Origin: Dermanyssus gallinae
Lineage: Eukaryota; Arthropoda; Arachnida; Mesostigmata; Dermanyssidae
Direction of reading: 5' to 3'
Length of the DNA: 64,000 nt
Assembly (NCBI GenBank): GCA_003439945.1
Contig: QVRM01001471.1
Span: 218,501-282,500, forward strand
The notes under the pieces were generated by a model. The model was not told the origin of the DNA. It saw only the letters and a list, made by a program, of their open reading frames with translations, and made no database searches. The translations under genes were made by a program, and so were the position numbers. Below are positions 33,911 to 45,399 of the stretch, piece by piece; positions within the stretch are counted from its first letter, which is position 1; each line of letters starts with the position of its first letter.

Positions 33911-34290
33911 TTAGAGGACTTGCTCCACTTCCTCCTTGAAGATGCCCTGCTTGAGGCCATAGAGGATTAGCTTCACCCGTGTGTACCGTTGCCAGGTTTC
34001 GATATACACGTTAGCTAAATAGTTTATCTGGTTTGCAAACCTTTCGCATTCTCCGATCACCCTCTCCCTCGCCTTTGAGCCAGACGTCTTAAAGCTAGAC
34101 GTCCGGGCAAACCTTGGCTTTCTGGTTATTGAAGATTTCTGCGACCCCAACTCCATTTTCCTTTAGTTTTCCGACTACGAGAGTCCTAGTGATCTCCAGT
34201 AACTCCTCTTCGACAGGATCTCCGTCTTCCGGCATCATTTTCGCCCGGGTTCAGAATACTACCACGTTTCCAGGTTTGACGGTCTTTACT
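33911..34290 (-). pseudogene. Unrecognised broken reading frame
   Basis: On the - strand two frames overlap. An upstream one reads E-E-E-L-L-E-I-T-R-T-L and VGVAEIFNNQKAKVCPDV. A downstream one reads KARERVIGECERFANQ and ETWQRYTRVKLILYGLKQG and ends at 33911. They join if one shift near 34100 is allowed, as in a decayed gene or element ORF. The charged helical composition suggests a small protein or a gag/ORF1-like piece. I do not recognise it. Confidence 0.4.
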
Positions 34291-35015
34291 TGGGTTAGTG
34301 CCGGGAATTAGGGCATCATTACATGCTCGTACGTATTTATTTTATGGTTTTAAGATAGAACTCGGCAAGAAAATAACTTTTACAATGGAGGGAGGCGGCG
34401 GAAGCGTCTTATTTAAAGGTGAGGATAAAATTTGTAAAAGTAGCTTTCTGTTTTTTTGTCTCCTACATAATTGCGCAAAGTACACGTTAGCGGGAGAACC
34501 ATACCGGCGTCTTCGGCGGAACCTGCATAGTCTGAATGACACGCGACGCAAGCTAGCAAAAGGCTAATAGCTAGATTGGGAAACATCATACAAAGTCGAT
34601 ATACTGTTATGTCTTACGTTGAAGCTTTTACGTGCAGACTCGTAAAGTATTGCCAACGCGTCCAAACACAAATGTCCTCAAACAATGGAAAAATTAATGC
34701 CCAGTATTTTCGTACCAAAGTAATGGTGTTGCGTTACGTAGTTTCCGAATAACTAAGTTTTTTTTGACAGCCATATTAAAAGTGGAGGCATGCATCCTTG
34801 CTAGCATTTTGGCCTTTTTTTTTTACTGCTGAAACCTCTCAGCATTACTTTGGGGGATTACGGGAATCCAGACGGACAGGCGCCACCCCAGCCATGGTGA
34901 CTAGTCTGGGACTCGCAAACCCAGTAAACCCGCTTCCCCCCCACCCCCAGGGATCAGTAACTGCGTAGGCATTGCTTCGAATCCATGGGAGTGGTGTTGC
35001 ACCAACTCCTACATT

Positions 35016-38000
35016 CTACTCCAATCTGGCATCATCCATCGTCTCATGTCTGCCTTGGTGCAGCTCAGACGCGTCAGCCAGACCGTTAACGCCTTCCACA
35101 GCTCCGCCACCTGGGGATGCGTCGAGAGTCATCGCCTGGAGCGTCCCTGGCTGTTCCTGCCTAATCCCAAGGCTGGTTCGCCTTTGCTGCCTATTTCCCC
35201 TTCTTTCCCTGTCACCTACGGGCGCTCCCTCTCGACTGGATCGGTGTCTATTGTTGAAACGAGCTCTCCTGGCAGTTTCCTTGGCCACCTTTAAGGACAT
35301 GATAGTCTCGAAGAAGGCACAGGACTCCCTCCACGCCTTCGCCGAAGTCAGCATGTGTGCTACAACCTTTTTGATCGACTTTCCTCTCACGGTGGTCGCA
35401 CCCGCGTCTCTGGCTTCTTGGAGGGCCGGACACCGCAGAACTGTGTGCTCGACATCGTCCGTCTCACCCGATCTGCATAACGCGCAGATGTCGACACTCG
35501 CCTTGTTAATTCTTACCATGTACGTTTGGAACTGGCCATGCCCGGTCAGCATTTGTGTCGTACCATAAGACAGCTCACCGAGGTTGCAGTCGTACCACGC
35601 CTTCAGGTCAGGGATGAGGTCTCTGGTCCAGCTCCCCGCGGGCGGCCTCCGAGGGTCTCCCGGCTGTACTGCGGCCCATTCTTCATGCCACCGGGCGATT
35701 GTCCTCGATCTAGCCGTTGTTAAGTCTAGATCGCCATCCTTCCATCCTTCGGCCCGTTCACTTGCCAGCAGATCCCATGGCAGCATCTTAGACAGGACCA
35801 AGAGGGCCGCGGTCGACACCGTGCGGTAAGCCCGGCAGACACGAATGGCTACCGACCGCTGTGACGATCGAAGCGCTCTCCTGTTTCTTTGTGTCCTCAG
35901 CGCCATGTCTGCCCACACTGGAGCCGCGTATAGCGCTACCGACTCTGCTACACTGGCCAGCAGGCGCCGCCTGCCTTCTGTGCAGCCGCCGACTCTGGGC
36001 ATTAACCGCGCCAGGCCGGCCGCGACCTTGTGGGCTTTACCAGCCTGCTGGTATGCGCCGATCCATTGAGACCTTTGTCGAGCACCACTCCGAGATACTT
36101 TGCTGTCCGAGCAAGCTTGACAGGATGACCGTTTAGACGCAGGCGGATGTTCCGGGTTTTCTTCCTGCCTGTAAGGTACATTGGTTCCGTCTTGTGCGGG
36201 GCCAGTCTTAGAGAGTAGTCTTCCATCCACTCTGCCACCTGCTCCAAGGCTTCATTAGCGGCATACTCCAGGGCCCCAGTTTCCCGTGCCGTGATAACCA
36301 GCGCCAAGTCATCGGCATAGGCCACCATCTCAACACCCGCCGGTAGGTCCGGCAGCTCGAGGACCCCGTCATAGGCTAGGTTCCACAGAATCGGCCCTAA
36401 GACCGACCCCTGAGGAACCCCCGCAGAGATATCATACTCCTGACCGCCGGCCGACAGCCTTCTTTCCGATAGGTAGGACGAAATTATCCGGCGAATGTAT
36501 GGCGAAATGCCCTTGCGCCTCATTGCGTCCATGGCCACCTCCCAGCTCATCGAGTTGAAGGCATTATTGACGTCCAGGAGGACGAGCACAACGAAGTCTC
36601 TTGTTTTCGGGGTCTTTGTTAACTGTTCGGTCGCCCGTTCCAAAACCCGTGTAAGGGCGCCAAGCGTGGACTTTCCCTTACGGAAACCGTACTGGGCGTC
36701 TGACAGGGCCCCTTTGAGCTCAATCTCAGCGTTGAGCCTCTCAACGATAACATTCTCTAAGATCTTGCCCATTGTGTCAAGAAGACATATAGGCCGGTAA
36801 GCAGAACTACTTGCTAAAGCATTGCTCTCTCCCGTTGGTTTGGGGATTAGGACCAGGTTGGCGTTTTTCCACAGCCGCGGAAATCGCCCTTCTCTTAAAA
36901 GACGCATCACCAGTGCTTGAAACAGCTTCGGCCATCGCTGAACCAGTAGCTTCGCCGCTCCAGGAGGTACTCCATCCGGGCCGGGTGCTTTACCGGGTGT
37001 CAATCGCTGCCATGCTCGCTCGACTTCCTCCAACGTCACCTCGGGAATATCTTCTTCAGCAACCAGAGGCTCCTCCCCGTCGCCTCTCCACGGGTGAACC
37101 GGGAACAAGCTATGGACCTGATCCTTTAGAACATCCGGCGGAAGTCTCGGAGAAGGCGCCCGAAGCCTGTCCATAACGATTTGGTACGCTAACCCCCACA
37201 CGTCTCTCTCCACGTCCTCTGCCAGCTGTTTCCACGCCTGTACCTTACTCTTCCAGATGAGGCCTTGAAGGTCCTCGCGGGCAGCTCTGTAACTTTCCAG
37301 GAGTGGGGCCGATTGCTCGTCAACGTCTAGCCCCCTCTCCCCTCGGTTCAACCTTCCACTCAGCCAGCTGCGTTGCCTAGTATACGCCCTGTTTAGCCTT
37401 GTGCATCGCTTTCTCGCTTCCCCGATCTCTTTGCTCCACCAGTAAACGGACCGGTGCCGTCGGGCACCTCCGCCGTTCGGGTGGGGCGGGCCAGCCTTTG
37501 TACATGCGGCAATGAGTGTTTCAATGAGTCGATTTTCGTCCACCGTACCCACACCCATCGTCCGACACCTCGCGTCGATCTCCTTTACTAGCGCTTCCTT
37601 TTCCAGCTGTCTCATCTGCCACCGTCTGCCCCGGGTAGGTGATGCTGGAAGCGTCGCGGTTGGGGCTCGTACCTCAAAGCAGATGTAGCGGTGGTCGCTG
37701 TGGTTATGAACCGTATCGACCCTCCACCCGGTTATCGCCGTGAATGCCCGTTCGTTGGCAAGCGTGAGATCTACGTGGGATTCCCTCCCTGCCCGTGAGA
37801 ACGTCGGAACGTCCCCGTCGTTGACAGCCATAAGCCATAAGCTGCCATCCATTCCAGTAAGATTTGTCCTCTTTCCGAAGTGTTACGACTACCCCATGCA
37901 GTACTGGCCGAGTTGAAGTCCCCGGTAATAATCAATGGTTTTCCCTCGTGCGTGCCTAAGCTACGGCCTAGTTGACCTAGGAAAACCTGAAACTCCTGTA

Positions 38001-38367
38001 TCTCCCTATTAGGTGAAAAATAGCACGAGTAGAGAACACCCACCCCGTCTAAGTCCACCCACACAAAGCCACTTTCGCCACTCTCCTGAGCCCGTACTGC
38101 CCATTTGGCGTTGTCCTCTCCTGTCCACCAGGTTGCCGCATCGATGCGTTCATCGGTATTTATAGAGCTTTTCTTTCTCATTCGCTTCTTGTTCGGTTCC
38201 GAAAGGAGGCATAACGCTATGCCCCTCTCCCGGACCGTCTCCTCAAGCAGGTCGTGCGCAGCTCTGCACCGGTTGAGGTTCACCTGAAGTATTCTAATCA
38301 TTAGAAGGACCATTGACTTCCCCTCCCTTGGCTGCGGCACCAGCGACAGCGGCGCTGATGGCACCAC
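35016..38367 (-). pseudogene. R1-like ORF2: APE endonuclease, RT, zinc knuckle; two frameshifts
   Basis: Frame 1 (38367-37800) has the APE-type endonuclease start I-L-Q-V-N-L-N-R-C-R-A-A-H-D-L-L and G-D-F-N-S-A. A shift near 37800-37850 moves to frame 2 with H-N-H-S-D-H-R-Y-I, then the RT domain with SAYRPICLLDTMGK, YGFRKGKST, GVPQGSVLGPILWN and AYADDLALVI (near 36300-36340). A second shift near 36050-36070 leads to frame 3 with GCTEGRRRLLASVAESVALY and the C-x-x-C...H...C knuckle CALCRSGETDDVEHTVLRCP near 35400-35460. Cleavage and target-primed reverse transcription are the family role. Two frame breaks make this copy inactive. Confidence 0.87.
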
Positions 38368-38379
38368 GCCCTCTCCTGC

Positions 38380-38640
38380 TGTAACCCTCGCTGTCCGTAG
38401 TCAATTGTTTAGCTTCTTTGCGCTGTCGCTTCTTTTCGGCCGCTTCCTGGCGCGCCCTAGCCTCCTGCTCGGATGCTTCTCTCCGCTTCCTTTCACCTTC
38501 GAACTTCTCGAGGTTACTCTTACGAGTAGCCTTAGCATTTTGACCTACCTCAGCGCTCGGTCAGAAACACACCAGCATTTTTTTGCGAACAGCTTTACGC
38601 GGCGGGCTTCAATTCGAAGTTTGCGCGGGCTTTGATTCGT
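38380..38640 (-). pseudogene. R1-like element ORF1, C-terminal remnant
   Basis: The frame encodes a Lys/Arg/Glu-rich helix (N-L-E-K-F-E-G-E-R-K-R-R-E-A and Q-E-A-A-E-K-K-R-Q-R-S-K-E-A), then an S-R-R-G-R-G region, directly upstream of ORF2. Stops and missing upstream sequence show 5' truncation. No CCHC gag zinc finger remains. Confidence 0.5.
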
Positions 38641-38707
38641 AGATCACGTCATTCAAGACGCCAAAGCGGCATAAGAAAAATCGCCAAAGCGGGAGCAGAC
38701 TATAGCC

Positions 38708-38825
38708 GACAGGATTTTTAAGAACCTAACACTTTGCAACTATCTATCGCACTTCTTCTTCTTTTTCTTCTTGATCAAGAAGTGCGATAGAAAACGAAGT
38801 GCTAGGTTCTTAAAAATGTCCTGTC
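38708..38825. repeat. Inverted repeat (foldback hairpin) of about 118 bp
   Basis: GACAGGATTTTTAAGAACCT pairs with AGGTTCTTAAAAATGTCCTG, and CTATCGCACTTCT pairs with AGAAGTGCGATAG, around a TCTTCTTTTTCTTCTT loop. It lies between the R1-like element and the transposase remnant. Confidence 0.85.
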
Positions 38826-38863
38826 ATTTCATCGCGAACTGCAGACTGTATTATAATTTCGTG

Positions 38864-39974
38864 ATGAACCGGTTTACAAATGCAGAAAAGGCTGACATGC
38901 TCTGCACTTATAGTGAAGCACGCTGTACCGTGAGAACCGCGCAACGGATGTACGCATTCCAAATAGACTCCTACTTGATAGCCGCACGTTTACGAATATG
39001 TACAGTCAGTCGGTTGTGGGAAAGTGGGCTATTCCATGGCCGTTACTACGGCACTGGACGACCACGGACGACGAGAACGGCAGATGCGGAACAGCTCATC
39101 CTTCAAGAACTAACCGAGCGACATTTTGCGTTTATGCAGTTGTCTGTATGTATATGCAGCATTATGCAGTTGTCTGTGTATGCTGGAATAAGTTCCACTA
39201 CTGTACAAAGTAAATACTGGCCGACGAAAAACTGCGTTCATACCGGTCTCAGTGAGTTCAAACTCTGCGACCTAACTGCGACTATCATTTACGCAATAAA
39301 TACTGTCGACAGTTTTTGGAGAGGGAAAGCATACTGCGTGTGGTGGACAAGAACGTGGTGTGTTTAATGCAAACAACACTCATTGGTAGGCCTACGAAAA
39401 CCTTCGTATGACCCGCTGCATAGACAGACGCCAGGATCCTTGCCAGGATCTGCATAGACGCCACTTCTCGGTGAATGTCTGGGCGGGCATGGTGGACGAA
39501 TACCTTGTAGGTCCCCACATACTTGCCTGTAGATTATATGCAGCTGCCTGTCGTACGCTTTTAAACCATACGTTACCGCAATTGTTGGAAGGCATCCTGG
39601 AAATCGTTCGTTTGAGAATGTGGTGCTAGCATGACGCTGCGCTGCCACACAACTCTACTACGGTTCTGGAATACCTAAGCGAGACACTTGCGAGTTGATA
39701 AGTCGGACAAGGGGTGTCGATCGCTTGGCCACCTCGATAGCCCGATTTAACAAGCCTCGACTTTTTTTTGTGGGACCACTTGAAGAGTGTTGACTACGAA
39801 ACCTCCGTTCAGTTTCATGAAGTTCAGATCGTCCGTATATACAACGCTGCTGATGCTGTGCGGTCAATGTTTTATATAATTGCATGCGTGCAAGAAAGGT
39901 TGTGCAATCGCTACAGAACTTGTTTAATGGTTGGCGAAACTTCGAGCACTTCTTATAATAATAAAGACTGCTAG
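38864..39974 (+). pseudogene. Degenerate DDE transposase (Tc1/mariner-related, insect-type)
   Basis: The start NRFTNAEKADML and the R-T-A-Q-R-M-Y-A-F-Q segment match the DNA-binding region of a transposase family common in insect genomes. G-R-P-R-T-T-R follows. Further on come FSVNVWAGMVDEYLVGPH, a degraded H-D-x-A-L-P-H and then D-L-T-S-L-D-F-F-L-W-D-H-L-K, the catalytic D and the third catalytic region. Several stops and shifts break it. A 33-bp tandem duplication (TATGCAGTTGTCTGT twice at 39136-39179) is inside. Element termini were not defined; ACACCCTGTATA at 40449 may be the right end. Confidence 0.65.
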
Positions 39975-40501
39975 ATATGTTTCTAAACGAGCGCAAGTGA
40001 TTTTTTTGCTGAGCTAGGTCAAAATGCTAGCAAGTACGCATGCTTACACGTTTTGATATGGGTGTCAAAAAAGCTAAGTTTCTCGACAACTGCCTAATGC
40101 AGCACCATCCGTTTCGAAAGAAAATTATGGGCATTAAATTTGCTACTGTCGTAGGATATCAGTTTTTTTTGGACGTAATGGCCAAAAAACGGTTCTGCAC
40201 GTGCGGGTGTCATTTACACGACGCCGAACACGCCTGTATGACCGGTTTCCTAATGCGTTGACTGGTTTTCCCACAAGCGCAGATTTTCTACAACAATTTA
40301 AAAGAAAACCACAAACACAGCTACTTTCATAATTTTCATCCTCGCTTCTTAACAAGAAGTTTAAGAAGTGTGACAACAAAAAGTTTCCTGCCCTTCCTTC
40401 CACAGGGAAAATTTAGTTGCCAAGTTCTACCGAACCTTAAATTAAATACACCCTGTATATTAATCCCCTTGTATATTAATTAGCTACGGCAATATACAAA
40501 G

Positions 40502-40671
40502 AGAGAAGAAAGGCAATTACCAATGGAAGTCTATGGGTGCGGGTAGTTACTAAAATTCTATTACAAGTTCTGAACAAAAACCACACTCAGAAAGTTGTTG
40601 TGCAACCCTTGCCAAAAAAATGTTGTAACTACCAACACCCATAACCTTCTATGTTAATTGCTTTTCTTCTC
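40502..40671. mobile_element. Short MITE-like inverted repeat element
   Basis: AGAGAAGAAAGGCAATTACC...GGGTAGTTAC pairs imperfectly with GTAACTACC...TTAATTGCTTTTCTTCTC over about 48 bases around a 75-base centre. No coding capacity. Confidence 0.7.
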
Positions 40672-40999
40672 GTCGTTGAGTGGCTGTTTTTCTCCTCTCT
40701 CCTACACCATGTGTAGCATAGCAATCGTACTAAATCAGCAACTGGCACGATTTCTCGCGGTTACTATCAGAAAGAGGCATCGCGCTGTTGTATAGGCAGC
40801 AACAGATGCATCTTACATTATACACATGCACAATGCAGGGGACCGATTTGGTCTAGCGGCGTCGATTTGGACCCGCTTATGGTTTTGGTCATCTAAGCAT
40901 GAGTTTCTGGTCGCCGCTTCTGGTAAGCTAACGCCAGTGTGGCGGCAATCATAGACGATAAGGTTAACGAATTAGGCTGGTTTGTTGACGCTCGAACAG

Positions 41000-41129
41000 G
41001 TTTATTCCGACGGTGATTGAAAACGGCAAGCGGCAGCCCATCAAGGTGAAATTGTTCATCTATTCCGTCGACGGCCTCAAAGTTGACTCGGATCAACAGA
41101 CTGCAAGCGTAAATATTCTCCTTTGTCTC
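41000..41129 (+). CDS. Channel exon 3: first beta strands
   Basis: Acceptor CTCGAACAG ends at 40999; the first base completes the arginine codon. The encoded strands read F-I-P-T-V then QPIKVKLFIYSVDGLKVDS and SVNILLCL, matching the beta1-beta2 strands of Cys-loop receptors. Donor CTC|GTAAGT at 41130, phase 0. Confidence 0.85.
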
Positions 41130-41213
41130 GTAAGTACAGCCAATCGTTGCACTGCATACTCAGCATGTCGTGATTGGTATTCTTTTCTACTCTCTCTCAC
41201 TCTCTCTTTTATC

Positions 41214-41215
<2 letters not shown>

Positions 41216-41252
<37 letters not shown>
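41216..41252. repeat. (AT)n microsatellite
   Basis: In channel intron 3. Confidence 0.9.
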
Positions 41253-41257
<5 letters not shown>

Positions 41258-41277
41258 CTTTCCTACTTTCTCTTCTC

Positions 41278-41279
<2 letters not shown>

Positions 41280-41322
<43 letters not shown>
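41280..41322. repeat. (AT)n microsatellite
   Basis: In channel intron 3, 28 bases after the previous tract. Confidence 0.9.
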
Positions 41323-42207
41323 AACAAGAAAGATAGTGTGGCATAAAAGCGTAGCCGGCACGTTGACACCCTCCATTGTCGGTCAGTCTTAAGGATGAAG
41401 TATTTGAATGCTAAAAAAGCTACTAGTTTATGAACTGCGGTACTCCATGTTTGCTTTCATCAATCATCGTCGTTCCTTGCCAGAAAACTGCTTTGACAAA
41501 AAAACCTCTTAGCGCGGGTGATTGGGATAGCTGTCGTGGGGGTCCCCTCATCATTATACATTCCTACGGATTTGGAAGGGTCGCAGTGTTTAGTGAATGC
41601 GTCGGTGTTGGCTTCAGGAGGATGCATCAATTTAATAGTAAGGCTAGCAAGGCAAGCTAGTTTAGGAAAATGTAGTAGTGGCCTTGCGCAATCTATGTAT
41701 TCAGCTTTTGTAATCAGCTAACATAAAATGTTATCGATGTTGTCAAACAAAACATTAGGCTATATAGAAATGTTTACGACCATACGAAATCGTTTATACT
41801 AGTAAGTGTTTATAAGTATGATAATAGAAGCCTGGCAGGGATCCTCCCCGCCGTGTTGACTGTGTGCGCGATTGCATTTTTCAGTCAGTCCTCTAAATAA
41901 AAAGGAGCCTTAGATAGTACTACAGTATCCTTATTAAAAACTCAACTCAACAACTGTAGATCATATATTGCCAAATATACGTATGTATACATTGATGAAT
42001 GCAAGACATTCACATCTACATATAGGGAAACATTCTAAGCTGAAACTGAATACGTTCACGTACACAATATGTTAATATGAATTGATGAATAGGTCTATAT
42101 AATAATTAACAAATTAGGGTGTAAGCATTCGCAGATTACACACCGTCCGGGAAACTTTCTAGAATTGTGCATGTATTTTTAACGCAGCCACATATCGTTG
42201 CAACTGC

Positions 42208-42208
<1 letters not shown>
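41323..42208. other. Channel intron 3, nothing else recognised
   Basis: AT-rich intron sequence without coding motifs. Confidence 0.45.

Positions 42209-42260
<52 letters not shown>
42209..42260. repeat. (AT)n microsatellite
   Basis: In channel intron 3. Confidence 0.92.
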
Positions 42261-42264
<4 letters not shown>

Positions 42265-42452
42265 TAATAATAACTTCTATTGAAAAGGGTACTAGTGCAG
42301 TCTAGTGAAGGCTATTATTTCTATTAGCGTTGTTTTGTTTATTAGTAGAAAAACTAAATTTATGAAGGCTCGCTTTTTGAAATTATGTTTTTCATTACCA
42401 TAAAGGATTAAATACTACTGTCACGGCCTTAAATATTTGTGTCGTTTACGAG

Positions 42453-42456
<4 letters not shown>

Positions 42457-42507
<51 letters not shown>
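42457..42507. repeat. (AT)n microsatellite
   Basis: In channel intron 3, 75 bases before exon 4. Confidence 0.92.
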
Positions 42508-42510
<3 letters not shown>

Positions 42511-42582
42511 AAAGAGATATAGTGAGAGAAGTAATGAGTTAATTTAGAAGGCCGCTATTTTACATGAATATATTTATTTTAG

Positions 42583-42689
42583 AGCTGGACAGATCCTCGC
42601 CTACAGTGGGACATGGACAAAGGCCCGTTCCGTCAATTTTTCGTCACCATGTATCGGTACTGGACACCACGGATTTCCTTCATAAACAC
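42583..42689 (+). CDS. Channel exon 4: WTDPRLQW and loop A
   Basis: Opens at 42583 with SWTDPRLQWD, the hallmark W-x-D-x-x-L-x-W motif of nicotinic-type subunits (residues 104-111). The loop A region is Y-W-T-P-R-I-S-F-I-N, where an arginine takes the usual aspartate place in W-x-P-D. Donor AC|GTATGT, phase 2. Confidence 0.88.
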
Positions 42690-42867
42690 GTATGTTTTCA
42701 GTCCTTACTCCGTTCTCTCCATTTACATCATATTTAAGAGTTTTATAAATTATTGTTGTTTGATAATAAACACGTTGCTCTTGCGATGGTTGTAAGCATT
42801 CTAGTAAGAAAGACACGCACATTGCGCTTAACTAGTACGTTTAAAAAACTTTATATAAGATACGAAA

Positions 42868-42870
<3 letters not shown>

Positions 42871-42902
<32 letters not shown>
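42871..42902. repeat. (AT)n microsatellite
   Basis: In channel intron 4. Confidence 0.9.
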
Positions 42903-42905
<3 letters not shown>

Positions 42906-43479
42906 CAGCAATAATATTGTACATTGTACATGTGCATTTGTTTTTTAGACTTTTATACATGCTTTCAATAAACAGTCACAGAACATACATGTGTTCATCT
43001 AGCGCGTTTCCTGATATTTCACAAATACCATAACTTTTTGATAATTACTACATACAATGACTCACGTGAAACGCTTTATGACCGGTGGTCCCATCTATAG
43101 CTGTTGGCCAGCTGATCAGAACGACCATGAACTGCCGGTGCTATGCGCGCGTTGCAATTGGAAAATAAGCTCCATCTGCATCGTTGGTCTATAAAAACGA
43201 AACCGTCAGGGCTTTGCCGTGACCACGTCCATGGGGTGAATGTAGGGTGAAGAGGCTGAGAACGAACCGGAAGGTTACAGGGGCTCGGCAGGCTACCATT
43301 TCTTCTCTAGCTGCTGATATGGTGATAGTCGATATACTCAATCATATTTTCGTTGGCATTGTTTTCCCTGCATGACCGTGGCGTACCCATATGGCTCTAA
43401 CTGAAAATACTAGATAAATTAGAGCTATAGCTCAGCTCAAGTTGTATACTATTTATCTACGCCACTCCGTCGCTGCATT

Positions 43480-44420
43480 CGTCATGCTAGTGCAGGGACC
43501 GCTCGAGAAGCGAAATACGACGTTGCTGGCCGGCATAGAGGGACTATCAAAGGGCAAATCGACGAAGAACATCGACGAGCGCCACAATATCGATTATTGT
43601 TTATTTCAAAATAAATTTGCATTTCAAGATGACAAATGATTAAATATGATTGTCGCAATGCCCCACTTGAACAGCGACTCAGCGACCGTCCAACCGGGCG
43701 AATAAGTACAAAGACCGCCGATGTCAGGCATCTCGATATATGGCACTTACGTCTGCTAGCAGAACCGGCAACGACATTCATCGCCAACATGGTGAAATCT
43801 AACGCTAAAGCTATCTGGCGAAGCACACATCGAACTGATTCTACGTCTGCCGAGGCTTCGGTCACTTTTCCTTGCCACTTCAACAAAAAATGCTGAAATG
43901 GTCTTACAGTATGTGACCTAAACCTAATTTGAATTGTTTCCACTGTCAGTTCGCAACCTACTGACGAGTACAAGGAAAAACGGTTTCTTGCCGTCCACGG
44001 CATGCAAACAACAAGCTTCATATATGTTGTGAAGTATATTCCTAGCTGGGTAACATTTGCCTCTGAAAGAAGACTCCACACCCTGTCAACCTGCCGCAGC
44101 TCGACATTGGTACAATCTTAACCTCAACAGAGCGCACTGCTGTACTCAGAGACAGTCTCCGAGAGTATCGTTCAGGAGGCGACATCTTTGTGCGAACAGA
44201 GGCAATAGTCGAGCGACAACTGTCGCCGATGTGCCAGGTAAAGGTCGTTTCCAGATAGTGTAGTCTCGTACCTCAATACGGGAGGGAGCTGGCAAACTCC
44301 AACGGTTGGCCACAGCAGGGCATTACGTCTGCTGCAGAGGGCCACTACTAGTATGTCGTCCGCATACATGACGACGGCGTTTTTAAACTCCTCGCGCACA
44401 TCGCGCTTCAGCATAAATGA
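43480..44420 (-). pseudogene. R1-like reverse transcriptase relic with YADD
   Basis: On the - strand, K-N-A-V-V-M-Y-A-D-D-I-L-V-V-A near 44330-44390 is an RT catalytic motif. Downstream (lower coordinates) is a 199-codon open frame, 44081-43482, in which I cannot define domains. It lies in channel intron 4. Only the YADD segment is a firm assignment. Confidence 0.5.
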
Positions 44421-44739
44421 TGATCAATAGATGGCAAACTTTAGAGTACTTGGTAATATTGCGTATACGATTCGATGAACCATATGAATGTCTTCTATTA
44501 TCAACGATTTTGTGTGTTTCACTCTCTGTTTTTAGCCTATGTGAAGTTACAACGTGTTTATTACTCTTTCTGGACAGTTACCGGCAGAGACTTTGGTAAT
44601 GGCGTTGCAAGGACCTATCGCTCTTCTTCGACCTACGCTAAACATTTCAACGTGTGCTTTCCCCCGACGGGCTAACATCAGGGTTACAGTTGACCTGCCG
44701 TTACTGCGGTTGTGTAACGGCTTTGTTTCTCGTTTGCAG

Positions 44740-44911
44740 GGAACGCTCGAGCAGAAGGCTAGATATTCCGCTGCTGCTCCGTAGCAGCGGCATGGCAGAG
44801 AGTTGCAACTCGTACAACGTCATCGTCGCATGTGTCTTCGACATGACGGCCTTCCCGTACGACGAACACAACTGCACCGCTATCCTCGCGTCCAGGGCCT
44901 ACGATAACAAG
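44740..44911 (+). CDS. Channel exon 5: Cys loop
   Basis: Acceptor TTTGCAG ends at 44739. Encodes C-V-F-D-M-T-A-F-P-Y-D-E-H-N-C (169-183), 13 residues between cysteines with the F-P-[FY]-D core. The loop B tryptophan of alpha subunits is replaced (A-S-R-A-Y). The open frame ends at a TAG a few codons later, and the only donor that keeps phase with exon 6 is AAG|GCACGA at 44912, a GC donor. Aligning S-R-A-Y-D-N-K to D-V-I-L-E-V across this join fits the family well. Confidence 0.82.
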
Positions 44912-45035
44912 GCACGACTTAAAACGTGCTAGTTTTGCTGCACGCCCTTTCCTCTCGTTCTCGGCTTCTCTACTTCTGCTGCGTTACGTTTTGTTACGTC
45001 TGTTTATTTATAATAATATTACTCTCTCTCTCTCT

Positions 45036-45039
<4 letters not shown>

Positions 45040-45071
<32 letters not shown>
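45040..45071. repeat. (CT)n then (AT)n microsatellite
   Basis: CTCTCTCT run followed by about 15 AT units in channel intron 5. Confidence 0.9.
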
Positions 45072-45073
<2 letters not shown>

Positions 45074-45085
45074 AATGTAGCTGTA

Positions 45086-45192
45086 CAAGTGAACAGAATG
45101 TTCCACTACATATATACCCAGCAAAGTAGCTTAGTGGCAAAGCCTAAGCTACTTTGTTGGCTATATATGTAGTGGAACATTCTGTTCACTTG
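45086..45192. repeat. 107-bp near-perfect foldback over a SINE head
   Basis: Arms of about 49 bases (CAAGTGAACAGAATGTTCCA at the outside) pair around the 9-base loop TGGCAAAGC at 45135-45143. The loop and inner arm contain TAGCTTAGTGGCAAAG, the A-box part of SINE-C. Confidence 0.9.
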
Positions 45193-45345
45193 CTGGGGGC
45201 CTTGCGTTCGAGAAGTCGTGAGTCTAAGATCTGGATCGGCCATTCTTAAATTGGTTTTCATGTTATCTAATTTAGACAAGGTCAACGCCGGAGTGAACAA
45301 TGATCAGCCATTATCGGACACAACAAAGAGGGGGTGCAGTACCAA
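45120..45345 (+). mobile_element. SINE-C copy 1 (tRNA-derived), head rearranged
   Basis: After the foldback, GGCCTTGCGTTCGAGAAG is the B-box region. The body has AAATTGGTTTTCATG, AATTTAGACAAGGT, GCCGGAGTG and GGTGCAGTACC. The same blocks are found on the - strand at 62943-63170. It ends in an (AAT)n tail (45345-45382). Confidence 0.7.
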
Positions 45346-45352
45346 TAATAAA

Positions 45353-45382
<30 letters not shown>
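45345..45382. repeat. (AAT)n tract
   Basis: Follows SINE-C copy 1 and abuts the 3' side of the minus-strand retroelement. Confidence 0.85.
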
Positions 45383-45383
<1 letters not shown>

Positions 45384-45399
45384 TTTTTTTAATTATTCT

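Larger units (their letters stand above)
34930..38640 (-). mobile_element. R1-like non-LTR retrotransposon, 5'-truncated ORF1, frameshifted ORF2
   Basis: The order from 38640 downward is the end of an ORF1 (charged, E-A-A-E-K-K-R-Q-R-S-K-E-A-K), an endonuclease, a reverse transcriptase and a C-terminal zinc-knuckle region ending near 35016. It lies antisense in intron 2 of the channel gene. Base composition is clearly more GC-rich than the surroundings. A C-rich run and sequence without coding potential occupy 34930-35015, near the 3' end. Confidence 0.88.

Noticed and set aside
35016..36136. Several plus-strand frames opposite the R1-like element
   Set aside because: Shadows of the GC-rich minus-strand ORF2.
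40838..40920. tRNA-like A box (TTGGTCTAGCGGCGTCGATT)
   Set aside because: No convincing B box at the right distance and no matching body elsewhere.
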